Positions 32,458 to 40,525 of a DNA stretch of 64,000 nt are shown here, in pieces. The DNA is from CAZCTO01 sp964501725. Lineage in GTDB: Bacteria; Bacillota; Clostridia; Saccharofermentanales; Saccharofermentanaceae. The DNA lies in the NCBI GenBank assembly GCA_964501725.1, contig CAZCTO010000008.1:1-64000 (forward strand). Direction: 5' to 3'. Each line of letters opens with the position of its first letter. Position 1 is the stretch's first letter. Below the pieces are notes generated by a model. The model did not search any database. It was given only the letters and a program-made list of their open reading frames with translations, and was not told the DNA's origin. A program made the position numbers and the translations under genes.

Positions 32458-32485
32458 CGAAGCTCCTTAGGTTTTTTATACTCCT

Positions 32486-32514
32486 ACTATACACAAAGGA
32501 CGGGGGCGGCTCAA
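32486..32514 (-). promoter_or_regulatory. promoter of the HEAT-like gene
   Basis: On the minus strand TTGAGC (32509-32514) and TATAGT (32486-32491) are 17 bp apart, 28 bp before the start codon. Confidence 0.75.
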
Positions 32515-32532
32515 GCGTAAAAGAAATCAAAA

Positions 32533-32555
32533 AAAGCCCGGGGTTACCGGACTTT
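32533..32555 (-). terminator. terminator of tRNA-Cys
   Basis: On the minus strand AAGTCCGG, a short loop, then CCGGGCTT and a T run. A second hairpin, TCACTTC-AAAA-GAAGTGA (32565-32582), lies between the tRNA 3' end and this terminator and may guide 3' processing. Confidence 0.8.
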
Positions 32556-32587
32556 TCTGATTGGTCACTTCAAAAGAAGTGACGATT

Positions 32588-32662
<75 letters not shown>

Positions 32663-32683
32663 GAAAACGGAGTCAACGGGAGA

Positions 32684-32713
32684 ATAATAACACCAAAGTA
32701 ATAGATGCGTCAA
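32684..32713 (-). promoter_or_regulatory. promoter of tRNA-Cys
   Basis: On the minus strand TTGACG (32708-32713) and TATTAT (32684-32689) are 18 bp apart, just downstream of the acyl-CoA synthetase stop. Confidence 0.75.
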
Positions 32714-32732
32714 CCGGACTTTTGATATTGGA

Positions 32733-34619
32733 TTATTCCTCTTTGCCCGGCGTCGGGGTCCTCCCATCTTTTTCGGAGGAAACGTCCTCAAGCGGAACAA
32801 TTGGCATCATGGAGTCTAAAAGATCGATGTTTTTACCGGTGAGCTGACGGAACCGAACCTTGGCGCGATCCAGTGTCTCCTGAAGTAAACGAATCTCGTG
32901 CGGACGCTTGACCTTGAGGGTTGTCGTCTTGATCAGGTCCTTGAAGCTGTAGACGTAGCTGCGGATACCCTTGTAGCCCGGAACCTGGAGATTGATTTCC
33001 TTGACGACCTGATCCAGGCGCATGACCAGCTCTTCCTCCGTTATGCCTTCCTTGGAAAGGATTTGCGGGTCCAGAACAAATTTGGCGTTAATGATGACAT
33101 CGCCGTCCTGCTCAATATCTCCGAAAACCATCGATTCTTTAATGAACGGATATCGGCTGATGAGCTGCTCGATTTCCTCCGGAAAAACTTTCTTGCCGCT
33201 CTTTAAGACGATCATCGATTTGAGCCGGCCGGTGATGACCAGGCAACCATTTTCATCGACTCTTCCGACATCACCGGTATGAAACCAGTTGTCCTGATCG
33301 ATGACCGCCGACGTCGCGATTTCATCCTCATAATAGCCGGCCATAACGACGGGACCTTTGACCAATATTTCGCCTTCTCCGCCGTCTTCGGCATTATCAA
33401 TGGCGATGGTGATTGTCGAAAGCGGGTGACCGACGGTGCCGGGAACAAATATGCGTGAGTTGCATCCGGCGACGACCGGCGAAGTTTCGGTGAGTCCGTA
33501 GCCCTGAAGAATATGTACTCCGATGTCATCGAAAAACCGGATGATGTCCGGATCAATCGGGGCCGCGCCGCATATCCCGATCCGGAATTGGCCGCCGAAT
33601 GCTTTGTGAATTCGCTTAAAGATCACCCTTCGCAAATCAATATTGACCTTGCGAAGCGATCGTGTCAGCTTGATCATTTTATTGATCAATGCCTCTTTGT
33701 TTTGTTTTCGTATGGTATCCATGACTTTTTTGTAGAAGCTCTCGAAGAGCGCCGGAACGCCGATCAGCATATTGATCTTGTACTCTTCCATGTTCTTCTG
33801 TATATAGCGAAGTCCGTCGCATATGCAAAGGCAACCGCCCATATATAAGCCGTAGAATAAACCGCACGTGTTTTCGAATGTATGATGAAGAGGCAGCACC
33901 GACAGAAGTCTTGTGCCGACCGGGAACTTCACGACCCCCGCAAGAGCGATGATGTCCGAAGTGATATTCCGGTTGCGGAGCAGAACGCCCTTGGATGTGC
34001 TGGTCGTTCCGGATGTGAAAAGCAACGACGCAATCTGCTCCGGATCGATGGATCTTTCGGCAAAAGCTTTATTTCCGGCGTCCAGCAGAGCACGGCCCTT
34101 CGCAAGCAAGTCATCATACATAAACCAGTCGTCCAGAACGGCAAGTGCCTCGCCGTCTTTTCCGACCGGGCATTTCATGCAGACAAATGACTTGATGAAA
34201 GGAAATTGAACAGCGGCTTCTTTCATGGTATCCAGAAACACCCCGTCAAAGAAAACCGCCGAGACTTTACCTCTTTCCAGAAGCGACAATATCTCATCCG
34301 ATTTGAGAAGTCTATCCAGCGGAACGGATACGCCGACGCCATTGACTACAGCCAGATGGGCAACACACCATCGATAGCTGTTCTCTCCGATGATGGCTAT
34401 TTTGCTGTCAGCAAGTCCCATGGACATCATTGCGGTCCCCAATGCATCCACATCCGAACCCACCTCACGATAGGTTCTGCGGATGATTTCGCCCTTCGGG
34501 TCTTCGCGGAAACGAAAAGCGGGAAGGTTTCCGTAGAGCGCCACGCTCTGCAGAAACATCTCCCGCAAATCCTTGAATGCACGGATCTTGAAATATGATT
34601 CGGGTTCCATTATCTCCAT
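32733..34619 (-). CDS. AMP-forming long-chain acyl-CoA synthetase (FadD/FAA type)
   Basis: The enzyme activates fatty acids to acyl-adenylates and acyl-CoA (or acyl carrier). The 628 residues carry the ANL motifs: LLFTSGTTSTSKGVLLRNRN (P-loop), GYGLTETSPVVAG (A5), WFHTGDVGRVDENGCLVITGRLKSMIVLKSGKKVFPEEIE (A7-A8 hinge) and a late lysine in TTTLKVKRPHE. It resembles the bacterial long-chain group with an N-terminal cap (YFKIRAFKDLREMFLQSVALYGNLPAFRFR). Start ATG at 34619 after TAGGAGGCTGATTTC. It appears to be a single-gene unit; the physiological acyl chain is not evident. Confidence 0.93.
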   Translation of the reverse strand: MEIMEPESYFKIRAFKDLREMFLQSVALYGNLPAFRFREDPKGEIIRRTYREVGSDVDALGTAMMSMGLADSKIAIIGENSYRWCVAHLAVVNGVGVSVPLDRLLKSDEILSLLERGKVSAVFFDGVFLDTMKEAAVQFPFIKSFVCMKCPVGKDGEALAVLDDWFMYDDLLAKGRALLDAGNKAFAERSIDPEQIASLLFTSGTTSTSKGVLLRNRNITSDIIALAGVVKFPVGTRLLSVLPLHHTFENTCGLFYGLYMGGCLCICDGLRYIQKNMEEYKINMLIGVPALFESFYKKVMDTIRKQNKEALINKMIKLTRSLRKVNIDLRRVIFKRIHKAFGGQFRIGICGAAPIDPDIIRFFDDIGVHILQGYGLTETSPVVAGCNSRIFVPGTVGHPLSTITIAIDNAEDGGEGEILVKGPVVMAGYYEDEIATSAVIDQDNWFHTGDVGRVDENGCLVITGRLKSMIVLKSGKKVFPEEIEQLISRYPFIKESMVFGDIEQDGDVIINAKFVLDPQILSKEGITEEELVMRLDQVVKEINLQVPGYKGIRSYVYSFKDLIKTTTLKVKRPHEIRLLQETLDRAKVRFRQLTGKNIDLLDSMMPIVPLEDVSSEKDGRTPTPGKEE

Positions 34620-34699
34620 GAAATCAGCCTCCTATCGGATAAGGAATATCTTCTCCGACGATGTATGCACATCCACAGAAGAGGATCCCGATCGTATGA

Positions 34700-35140
34700 T
34701 TATGTCAGATCAACTGCTTTTCCTTCAAGCCGATCCACGGTTTTTCTCGCATATGAAACAGCTTTATTAATATCGTCTTTATTGGGGTGTCCGAAATTCA
34801 CAAGAAGAAATGCCCCCGGAACAATATAATCTCCAAGGATCTCAATATAGTTGTTCTTTAACGTAGCGATAAGCTTGGACATCGTATCTTTTTTCGAAGA
34901 GCATGACGTTATGAGAATTACTTTCTGGGCATTTACGGGCTTTATTTTTGCTCCGAATTCGGCCATAGCGGGATCGCAGTCGCCATAATAGACGCCGCCG
35001 ACAATGATTAGTAAATCGCTGCCGAAGATCGTCGGATTATCCTCGATGTTCAGGGGTTCAATCTCTAACTCCCGACCAATCGCCTGCGCAATTTTTTTGG
35101 AATGACCGGTTTTGCTCAGATACGCAATTTTGATGTTCAT
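34700..35140 (-). CDS. flavodoxin-like protein
   Basis: The 146-residue protein has the flavodoxin fold: IAYLSKTGHSKKIAQAI corresponds to the FMN-phosphate loop, IIVGGVYYGDCDPAMAEF to the segment around the isoalloxazine ring, and VILITSCSSKKDT to the next. It probably carries electrons or is an FMN-dependent reductase; the loop T-G-H-S-K-K resembles flavodoxin domain proteins of the FMN_red/flavodoxin_3 type. It follows the C_GCAxxG_C_C gene after 14 bp on the same strand, so both may serve one redox pathway. Start ATG at 35140 with CGGAGGGTCAT. Confidence 0.85.
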   Translation of the reverse strand: MNIKIAYLSKTGHSKKIAQAIGRELEIEPLNIEDNPTIFGSDLLIIVGGVYYGDCDPAMAEFGAKIKPVNAQKVILITSCSSKKDTMSKLIATLKNNYIEILGDYIVPGAFLLVNFGHPNKDDINKAVSYARKTVDRLEGKAVDLT

Positions 35141-35154
35141 ATGACCCTCCGTGT

Positions 35155-35598
35155 TTATGGTTCTTCAGATTGCATTTCTTCAAGAATCCTGACCGCTTCC
35201 GCAACATACTTAGGACATTCGGTTGAAAAGGCACCGCTGCGAACTAATTTCTCCATGCCGGCGATGTCGGATAAATCCTCACCGAGAAGCACCTTGCAAA
35301 TGACCGATCCCTGCGATTTTGTAAATCGATCCAGAAAATCCGCGGCGCGTTCGTTGGATCTTTTCTTGGCATCGGTATCTGTCCCGGACGTATAGCCGCC
35401 CGTCATTCCGAGAACCATCAGTGCACCGGTCACAGCTCCGCAAACCTCGCCCCGGCGCATTCCGCCGCCGAAACAGGAGGCAATCCGCATTGCCTGATCA
35501 CGATGTAAGCCGGTCCTGTCTGAATAAGTCTCCAGAACGGCCTGAGCACAATTAAAACCTTCCGAAAAGAGCCCGACCGCATTATCTTCCCTGTTCAC
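35155..35598 (-). CDS. C_GCAxxG_C_C family redox-type protein
   Basis: This 147-residue protein carries the family pattern: FNCAQAVLETY, SCFGGGMRRGEVCGAVTGALMVLGMTGG, then VICKVLLG and TECPKYVAEAV, with the spaced cysteines C-GCAxxG-C-C (the GCAxxG part is VCGAVTG). The family is common in anaerobes and is thought to bind a metal cluster or redox centre; no defined reaction is known to me. The start is the GTG at 35598, preceded by GGGGGAACAA. It is co-directional with the flavodoxin gene, 14 bp apart. Confidence 0.9.
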   Translation of the reverse strand: MNREDNAVGLFSEGFNCAQAVLETYSDRTGLHRDQAMRIASCFGGGMRRGEVCGAVTGALMVLGMTGGYTSGTDTDAKKRSNERAADFLDRFTKSQGSVICKVLLGEDLSDIAGMEKLVRSGAFSTECPKYVAEAVRILEEMQSEEP

Positions 35599-35674
35599 TT
35601 GTTCCCCCGTATCATATGCTCCGGATGAAATAACTCACCTGTATTTTACCACAGAAGTCGCGTGTCAAAGGAAA

Positions 35675-36517
35675 TTACGCTCCAAATGATCCCGTTTGTT
35701 TGTAATTCGGCATCGGTATATATACTTTTCCCTCTCCGGAGGGGTGATTTTGCGATTCGAAAGGGATGCCGTAGACTTTTTCGAGGATATCCGGCCGCAG
35801 GACATCCTCGCGTCCGCCCTCACCGATCAGCCGGCCGTTCTTTAGCAGCAGAAAGCGGTCACAATACCGCGATGCTAAATTAATATCATGAAGCACACAA
35901 ATCACCGACTTGCCGTTTTCCATATTCTGCTTCCGCAACAGTTCAAGGACGGCGAACTGGTGATATATATCCAAATTGGATACAGGCTCATCCAGGATCA
36001 GCCATGGGGTATTCTGTGCCAGCGCGCGTGCCAAAAGCACCCGTTGTGTTTCCCCGCCGCTCAGGACCGAGAATGTTGTATCCGCGAGTTCCACTGTTCC
36101 CGCAAGACGCATTGCCTCTTCAGCCAGGCGATGATCCTCCGGCTTTACCGGTGAGAAAACCGAACCGTACGGGTTTCTTCCCATCATCACGATCTCCATT
36201 GCCGAGAACGGAATTTCAGTGGCAATATTTTGAGGGACATAAGAGAAAAGACGGGCGATTTCGTTGCGTCTGTACCTGTTAATCGGAAGGTCACCCAGAC
36301 AGACCGATCCCGCCTGCGCTTTGAGCAACCGGAGAAGATGCCGTATCAAACTGGTTTTTCCGGACCCGTTCGGTCCGATAATTCCGTAAAAGTGGCCTTT
36401 TTCAAAGGTACAGCTCACATGATCGAGCACGGGCGATCGAAGCGTATCCGGTTGCCATGAAAGATCCTTCACCGAAATGGTTTCCGGGGTTATATAAAAT
36501 GATTCTCTTCCTTCCAT
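35675..36517 (-). CDS. btuD: iron-siderophore/cobalamin ABC transporter ATP-binding protein (BtuD/FecE-like)
   Basis: The 280-residue ATPase drives the BtuC-like permease. Walker A is GPNGSGKTS, the signature LSGGETQRVLLARAL, and Walker B WLILDEPVSNLD followed by the H-loop LHDINLASRYCDR, all in the FecE/BtuD form. The extension after about residue 235 ends in VLEKVYGIPFES, typical of this group. The ATG at 36517 shares a base with the permease stop (TGATG) and has GGGAGGG upstream. The cobalamin riboswitch in front of the operon makes cobalamin or a corrinoid the probable substrate; the symbol rests on that. Confidence 0.9.
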   Translation of the reverse strand: MEGRESFYITPETISVKDLSWQPDTLRSPVLDHVSCTFEKGHFYGIIGPNGSGKTSLIRHLLRLLKAQAGSVCLGDLPINRYRRNEIARLFSYVPQNIATEIPFSAMEIVMMGRNPYGSVFSPVKPEDHRLAEEAMRLAGTVELADTTFSVLSGGETQRVLLARALAQNTPWLILDEPVSNLDIYHQFAVLELLRKQNMENGKSVICVLHDINLASRYCDRFLLLKNGRLIGEGGREDVLRPDILEKVYGIPFESQNHPSGEGKVYIPMPNYKQTGSFGA

Positions 36518-37563
36518 CAAATCCCTCCCTTTCTGCGCGACCGCTGTAAAAGAAAGAGAAAAAACGGAGCCCCCAACACCGCGGTAATCGCGCCGACCGG
36601 GATTTCCGACGGCGCGGCAATCGTACGCGCGATCGTGTCGCAGAGAATCATAAAAATCGCTCCGCCCAGACAGGAGAGCGGGATCAGGCGTGCGTTTTTG
36701 GGGCCGGTGAGAAGACGGATTATGTGCGGGATAATCAGACCGACAAATCCGATAATTCCGCTGACGGAGACGCATGCCGCCACCATAAGCGACGAAATAA
36801 TCAGAAGCAACCGGCGATATTTCTCAACATCAATACCTAGGCTTTCCGCCGATTCATCCCCGGTCATCATAATATCCAGGGACGAAGATGACGGAATAAT
36901 ATAAAGAAGTCCGGCCGCGATAATCAACAGAAGGAAAATGACCTCCGTGCCCGTAGCCGATGAGAAGCTGCCGAGCATCCATAAATATACCTTTTCGAGT
37001 TGATTCCGGCTCATCACCATCATCAGGGTAATCGCCGCCGTTAAAAGCGAGCTGACCGAAATTCCCGCAAGAAGGATCCCGATCGTTGACGATCTGCCTC
37101 CCGCAAACGAGATCTTCCATACAACAAAAATCGTCGCCAGCGCTCCTGTGAATGCCATCAGCGCAATCCCGCCGATTCCGCCCGCCGAATAAGTGAGTCC
37201 GAGTGTTATGGCTATCGCGGCGCCGAATGCCGCGCCCGATGATATACCGAGCACCTGCGGATCCGCGAGCGGATTTCGAAGAAGTCCTTGCAGAACCGCT
37301 CCCGATACCGCAAGACCGCATCCGGCAAGGCCTGCAAGAAGAACGCGCGGAAGGCGGATATTCAGTACAATCGTCATGTACTTCGGTAAAATATCGGATG
37401 TATCTATGAATCTTCCGACAAGCGGAATTTGGGAAAGCAAAATCCGCAGCGAGTTCAGAAAGCTGATTTCAGCGGCTCCCGTTGAAGCGGAAATCACCAT
37501 AATGACAAGCAACGCCAATGCAAGGAAGACAAAAAGCCCGGCAGCCGGAATTCGCTTTTTCAT
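36517..37563 (-). CDS. btuC: FecCD/BtuC-type ABC permease
   Basis: The 348-residue permease has about ten membrane helices and family signatures RLPRVLLAGLAGCGLAVSGAVLQGLLRNPLADPQVLGISSGA near the N-terminus and GIIGFVGLIIPHIIRLLTGP towards the C-terminus, which hold the coupling helix. I take the ATG at 37563, eight bases after GGGGAG; an in-frame GTG three codons upstream is too close to that site. It lies 19 bp downstream of the binding-protein gene and 1 bp overlaps the ATPase gene. Confidence 0.92.
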   Translation of the reverse strand: MKKRIPAAGLFVFLALALLVIMVISASTGAAEISFLNSLRILLSQIPLVGRFIDTSDILPKYMTIVLNIRLPRVLLAGLAGCGLAVSGAVLQGLLRNPLADPQVLGISSGAAFGAAIAITLGLTYSAGGIGGIALMAFTGALATIFVVWKISFAGGRSSTIGILLAGISVSSLLTAAITLMMVMSRNQLEKVYLWMLGSFSSATGTEVIFLLLIIAAGLLYIIPSSSSLDIMMTGDESAESLGIDVEKYRRLLLIISSLMVAACVSVSGIIGFVGLIIPHIIRLLTGPKNARLIPLSCLGGAIFMILCDTIARTIAAPSEIPVGAITAVLGAPFFLFLLQRSRRKGGI

Positions 37564-37582
37564 TTGACTCACTCCCCGCGAC

Positions 37583-38572
37583 TCAGGCGGTTAATTCGGG
37601 ATAAAATAATTCCGCTAAAAGGGCAATCCCTTCGGCGTTCCGGTATCCCTGACGCTCGATCAAATCGGCATCAATTCCATATACACGGCCGTTCTTCACT
37701 GCCGACAATTCGCTGTACGGCGGTGTCGAAAGAAAGTCATCCAACATGAATTGATTTACGATGATCACTTCAGGATCCTCCTCGACCAGTTTTTCAACAG
37801 AATAGGACCACCCTGCCAGATCCGAAGCAATGTTGTCCCCTCCCGCGACCGTAATCATCTGGTGGACAAAAGTGTCTCCACCGGCTGTATAGTCACCGTA
37901 TTCTCCGAAGCTCATTGCGTAATAGACAGTCGGCTTCTCAAGTCCTTCGACCGAATCCTCTACCCCTGCAATCGTTTCTGTCATCCCGGCAATCAAATTC
38001 CGTCCGTTTTCCTGCCGGTTAATGATTTCGCCGACGGAAGAAATCATGCTCTTCACGCCGTCCACATCATATTCATCATGAAAGATGACAACTGTTATTC
38101 CGAGATCAGTTAGCGTATGATACGAATCTTCCGTGAAAATCGATGAGGCAATGACCAGATCCGGCTCAAGTGCGACAATCGTTTCGATGCTCGGGACATC
38201 GATCATGCCGACCGATTCAATATTTGCCGCTTCCGCCGGATAATTACAGAAGTCGGTTCTTCCGACGACTTTCTCTCCCGCGCCGAGCTCGAAAAGCATC
38301 TCCGTGATCGCCGGAGCACACGAGATGATTCGCATCGGTTCGGCTTCAATAACCGCTTCATTATCATATGAATCCACAACGTTGAGCGGATATGAAGTAG
38401 CAAAAGCATCTTGTGCCGCAGTATCCTGTGCTGCCGTTGTCCCGGCTGTCGTACTTTGAGAACTAACGGGGGGCGTCACAGTGGTTTCCAAGTTTTTCTT
38501 CGGGGTACAGGACGCAAGCGACAGCAACAACGCAGCCGCGCAAATGAAGGAAAGGATTCGGGTGGATTTCAT
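37583..38572 (-). CDS. btuF: periplasmic-type binding lipoprotein for cobalamin/corrinoid (BtuF-like)
   Basis: The 329-residue product is a lipoprotein (LLLSLASC lipobox near residue 20) with a Thr/Ser-rich linker, then the TroA/BtuF two-lobe domain: RIISCAPAITEMLFELGAGEKVVGRTDFCNYP at the N-lobe, VVIFHDEYDVDGVKSMISSVGEII in the connecting helix region, and VIIVNQF in the C-lobe. It delivers substrate to the BtuCD complex. The ATG at 38572 has AAAGGAGTTACC in front; the open frame upstream lies in the riboswitch. Confidence 0.92.
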   Translation of the reverse strand: MKSTRILSFICAAALLLSLASCTPKKNLETTVTPPVSSQSTTAGTTAAQDTAAQDAFATSYPLNVVDSYDNEAVIEAEPMRIISCAPAITEMLFELGAGEKVVGRTDFCNYPAEAANIESVGMIDVPSIETIVALEPDLVIASSIFTEDSYHTLTDLGITVVIFHDEYDVDGVKSMISSVGEIINRQENGRNLIAGMTETIAGVEDSVEGLEKPTVYYAMSFGEYGDYTAGGDTFVHQMITVAGGDNIASDLAGWSYSVEKLVEEDPEVIIVNQFMLDDFLSTPPYSELSAVKNGRVYGIDADLIERQGYRNAEGIALLAELFYPELTA

Positions 38573-38623
38573 GGTAACTCCTTTTGACAGGGTCCCCCCT
38601 CCGGAGATCCGCAAAAACATACT

Positions 38624-38820
38624 CACACGGCAGGTTTCCTGACTGGTGGTCATCCTAATCGCCAATGTCTTCTCAAATTGCGGAAACCCGTAAGGATATA
38701 TCCTTTGCGTACCGCATTCCAATGACAGTTCTTCTGGCTTTCGTCCCACTTACAGTAGCGGGGGCTGCTGCGGTTTCTCACCGCATTCCCTATTATCCTC
38801 AATTACGAGGCACCGGTGGC
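38624..38820 (-). promoter_or_regulatory. cobalamin riboswitch controlling btuFCD
   Basis: Read on the minus strand: GGTGCC early, AATAGGGAATGCGGTGAGAAACC, GCAGCCCCCGCTACTGTAA (the diagnostic B12-box core), then AAGCCAGAAG, GACATTGGCG and finally CCAGTCAGGAAACCTGCC. These are the conserved blocks of the cobalamin aptamer in order. It lies 50-250 bases before btuF. No strong intrinsic terminator was seen between the aptamer and the gene, so control is probably at translation initiation. Confidence 0.95.
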
Positions 38821-38831
38821 TTATAAAATGC

Positions 38832-38860
38832 ATTATAACCCGAAAAGCGGTTTGCTTCAA
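38832..38860 (-). promoter_or_regulatory. promoter of the cobalamin-riboswitch operon
   Basis: On the minus strand TTGAAG (38855-38860) and TATAAT (38832-38837) are 17 bp apart, so transcription starts at the first bases of the aptamer. Confidence 0.85.
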
Positions 38861-38989
38861 TTAAACCACCGCCTTGCGTCCGGAGCGTTGTATAATATAC
38901 ATAGATCGTATCAGTATCCTTGCAGCGCGGGTAATTTTGAAGTACCGGGCGGAAGGTTCAGTTGTTAGTTTACGAAGGGAGAATGTCCG

Positions 38990-39922
38990 GTGGAAATCAT
39001 CAGCGAGTTAATGCAAGAAGTTTCCCGTCACGGGGACCGCTTAGAGATTATTCCGATCCGTCGCATTTTTGATCTGAAGGCAGACATAGAAGAGTACCGG
39101 GCTGGCGAAGAGCTCAATAACTTTCAGACTTACCTGCTTAACGAGAAGTTTAACTATGAAATACCTCCGGCAGATTTCCCGATTCGCTCCGTACTGCTTT
39201 TGGCGATCCCTCATCCTATGTACGCAGAAGTATTGCTGTCTCTTCACGGAAAAACCATACGATGTAAGAGTCTGGTTATGTCCGATTTTCGGGGAACCGA
39301 AGATTATCTTGCCGGGACGCTGGCCTATCGAGGCTATCATATCATTCCCGCACCGGATCTTCCGCTCAAACGTCTTGCCGTCCGCTCCGGGATGAGCATT
39401 TACGGACGGAATAACATCACTTATATCGAGGGCATGGGCAGTCAATTTTCGTATGCAGCATACTATTCCGACATAATCGCCGAAAATGATCCGTGGAGAG
39501 GCATTCGTGTTGCGCCCTCCTGCAAGAGTTGCACTGCCTGTTTGAGAAACTGCCCTACCGGAGCAATACGCAGTGATCGCTTCCTCATCGATAATGAGCG
39601 TTGCCTTTCTTATCTGAACGAGAACCGCGGCGAATTTCCGGCTTGGGTACCCAAGACAGCTCATCAGTGTCTCTATGACTGCCTGCAATGCCAGATCATT
39701 TGTCCGATGAACAGGGCGTTCATTCAGACTCCGGTGAGCCTTTATGATTTTAGCGAAGAGGAAACGCGGATGATCCTGAACCGTGTCCCCCGCGAAGAAT
39801 TGCCGGAGGATCTAGTCGATCGAATCGATTTACTCGGACTCTATCAATGGCCGGACGGACTCGATCGAAATATACTCACGCTGTTCGAGCAGACGGAGCC
39901 GGAGCCTCCGGAAATCCTATAA
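38990..39922 (+). CDS. QueG-like protein with two [4Fe-4S] clusters
   Basis: The 310-residue protein resembles epoxyqueuosine reductase QueG in its C-terminal half: SCKSCTACLRNCPTGAI (cluster one) at about 180-196, RCLSYLNENRGEFP, and CLYDCLQCQIICPMN (cluster two) at about 228-242. The N-terminal half, which binds cobalamin in QueG, is shorter and divergent. It could be a queuosine-pathway enzyme or one of the many unassigned Clostridia relatives. The location beside a cobalamin importer fits a corrinoid-dependent enzyme. The start is the GTG at 38990 with GAAGGGAG in front. Its end overlaps the convergent ABC ATPase gene by 6 bp. Confidence 0.85.
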   Translation: MEIISELMQEVSRHGDRLEIIPIRRIFDLKADIEEYRAGEELNNFQTYLLNEKFNYEIPPADFPIRSVLLLAIPHPMYAEVLLSLHGKTIRCKSLVMSDFRGTEDYLAGTLAYRGYHIIPAPDLPLKRLAVRSGMSIYGRNNITYIEGMGSQFSYAAYYSDIIAENDPWRGIRVAPSCKSCTACLRNCPTGAIRSDRFLIDNERCLSYLNENRGEFPAWVPKTAHQCLYDCLQCQIICPMNRAFIQTPVSLYDFSEEETRMILNRVPREELPEDLVDRIDLLGLYQWPDGLDRNILTLFEQTEPEPPEIL

Positions 39923-40525
39923 ACCGACATCCGGATCTGCGGAAGAAAAGAGTCGCTCCATACGGATCATATTGCCGCCCATAACCAGAGCTTCGTCTTC
40001 GTCGTGAGTAACCAGGACGATGGTCTTGCCGGTTGCACGAGTTTTAACGTAAGAAATAACTGACTCTTTCAATTTGTCATCCAGTCCCTTAAACGGCTCG
40101 TCGAGGAAAAGGGTATCCCCGGGCGCGAGGATTGCCCGGACCAGCGCGACTCTTCGGCGCATGCCTCCGCTGAGTTTACTGACCGGAACGGATAAGGAAT
40201 CTCCGAGTCCGATTTCCGACAGATGCTCCGTAATGACGGACGCTTCTGTTTTTTTATCGCAGACCATCCTGATGTTGGCAACGGCGCTGAATTCTTCGCA
40301 CAGGCGATCTTCTTGAAAAACGGCGCTTTTCCGATCCGGGACGCCTTCGATTGTGCCGGAATCCGGCATCATCAGCCCCATCAGAATGTACATCAGCGTC
40401 GTCTTACCGCAACCGGACGGCCCCATAATACAGGTTGTCTGTTTCCCGGCGATGACCGCCGAGAAATCCTTGAGAACCTGATTCCCGCCGAAGCGTTTTG
40501 AAACCCGGTCAGCTAAAATATCCAT
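39917..40525 (-). CDS. nitrate/sulfonate/taurine-type ABC transporter ATP-binding protein
   Basis: The 202-residue ATPase is of the SsuB/TauB group: Walker A GPSGCGKTT, VFQEDRLCEEFSAVANI (Q-loop with the group's usual EDRLLPW-like pattern), LSGGMRRRVALVRAI (signature) and LFLDEPFKGLDDKLK (Walker B). It is shorter than usual because the C-terminal end is trimmed. The ATG at 40525 overlaps the permease stop by one base (TAATG), with GGAGAGG upstream. The substrate is unknown; see the binding-protein entry. Confidence 0.92.
   Translation of the reverse strand: MDILADRVSKRFGGNQVLKDFSAVIAGKQTTCIMGPSGCGKTTLMYILMGLMMPDSGTIEGVPDRKSAVFQEDRLCEEFSAVANIRMVCDKKTEASVITEHLSEIGLGDSLSVPVSKLSGGMRRRVALVRAILAPGDTLFLDEPFKGLDDKLKESVISYVKTRATGKTIVLVTHDEDEALVMGGNMIRMERLFSSADPDVGL

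Noticed and set aside
35675..36775. Longer 366-residue start for the BtuD-like ATPase
   Set aside because: The extra 86 residues lie inside the permease gene, are Arg-rich and non-homologous; the ATG at 36517 has a strong ribosome site and a TGATG junction.
38573..38749. 59-residue N-terminal extension of the BtuF-like protein
   Set aside because: It is the translation of the cobalamin riboswitch; the lipoprotein signal starts at the ATG at 38572 with AAAGGAG upstream.
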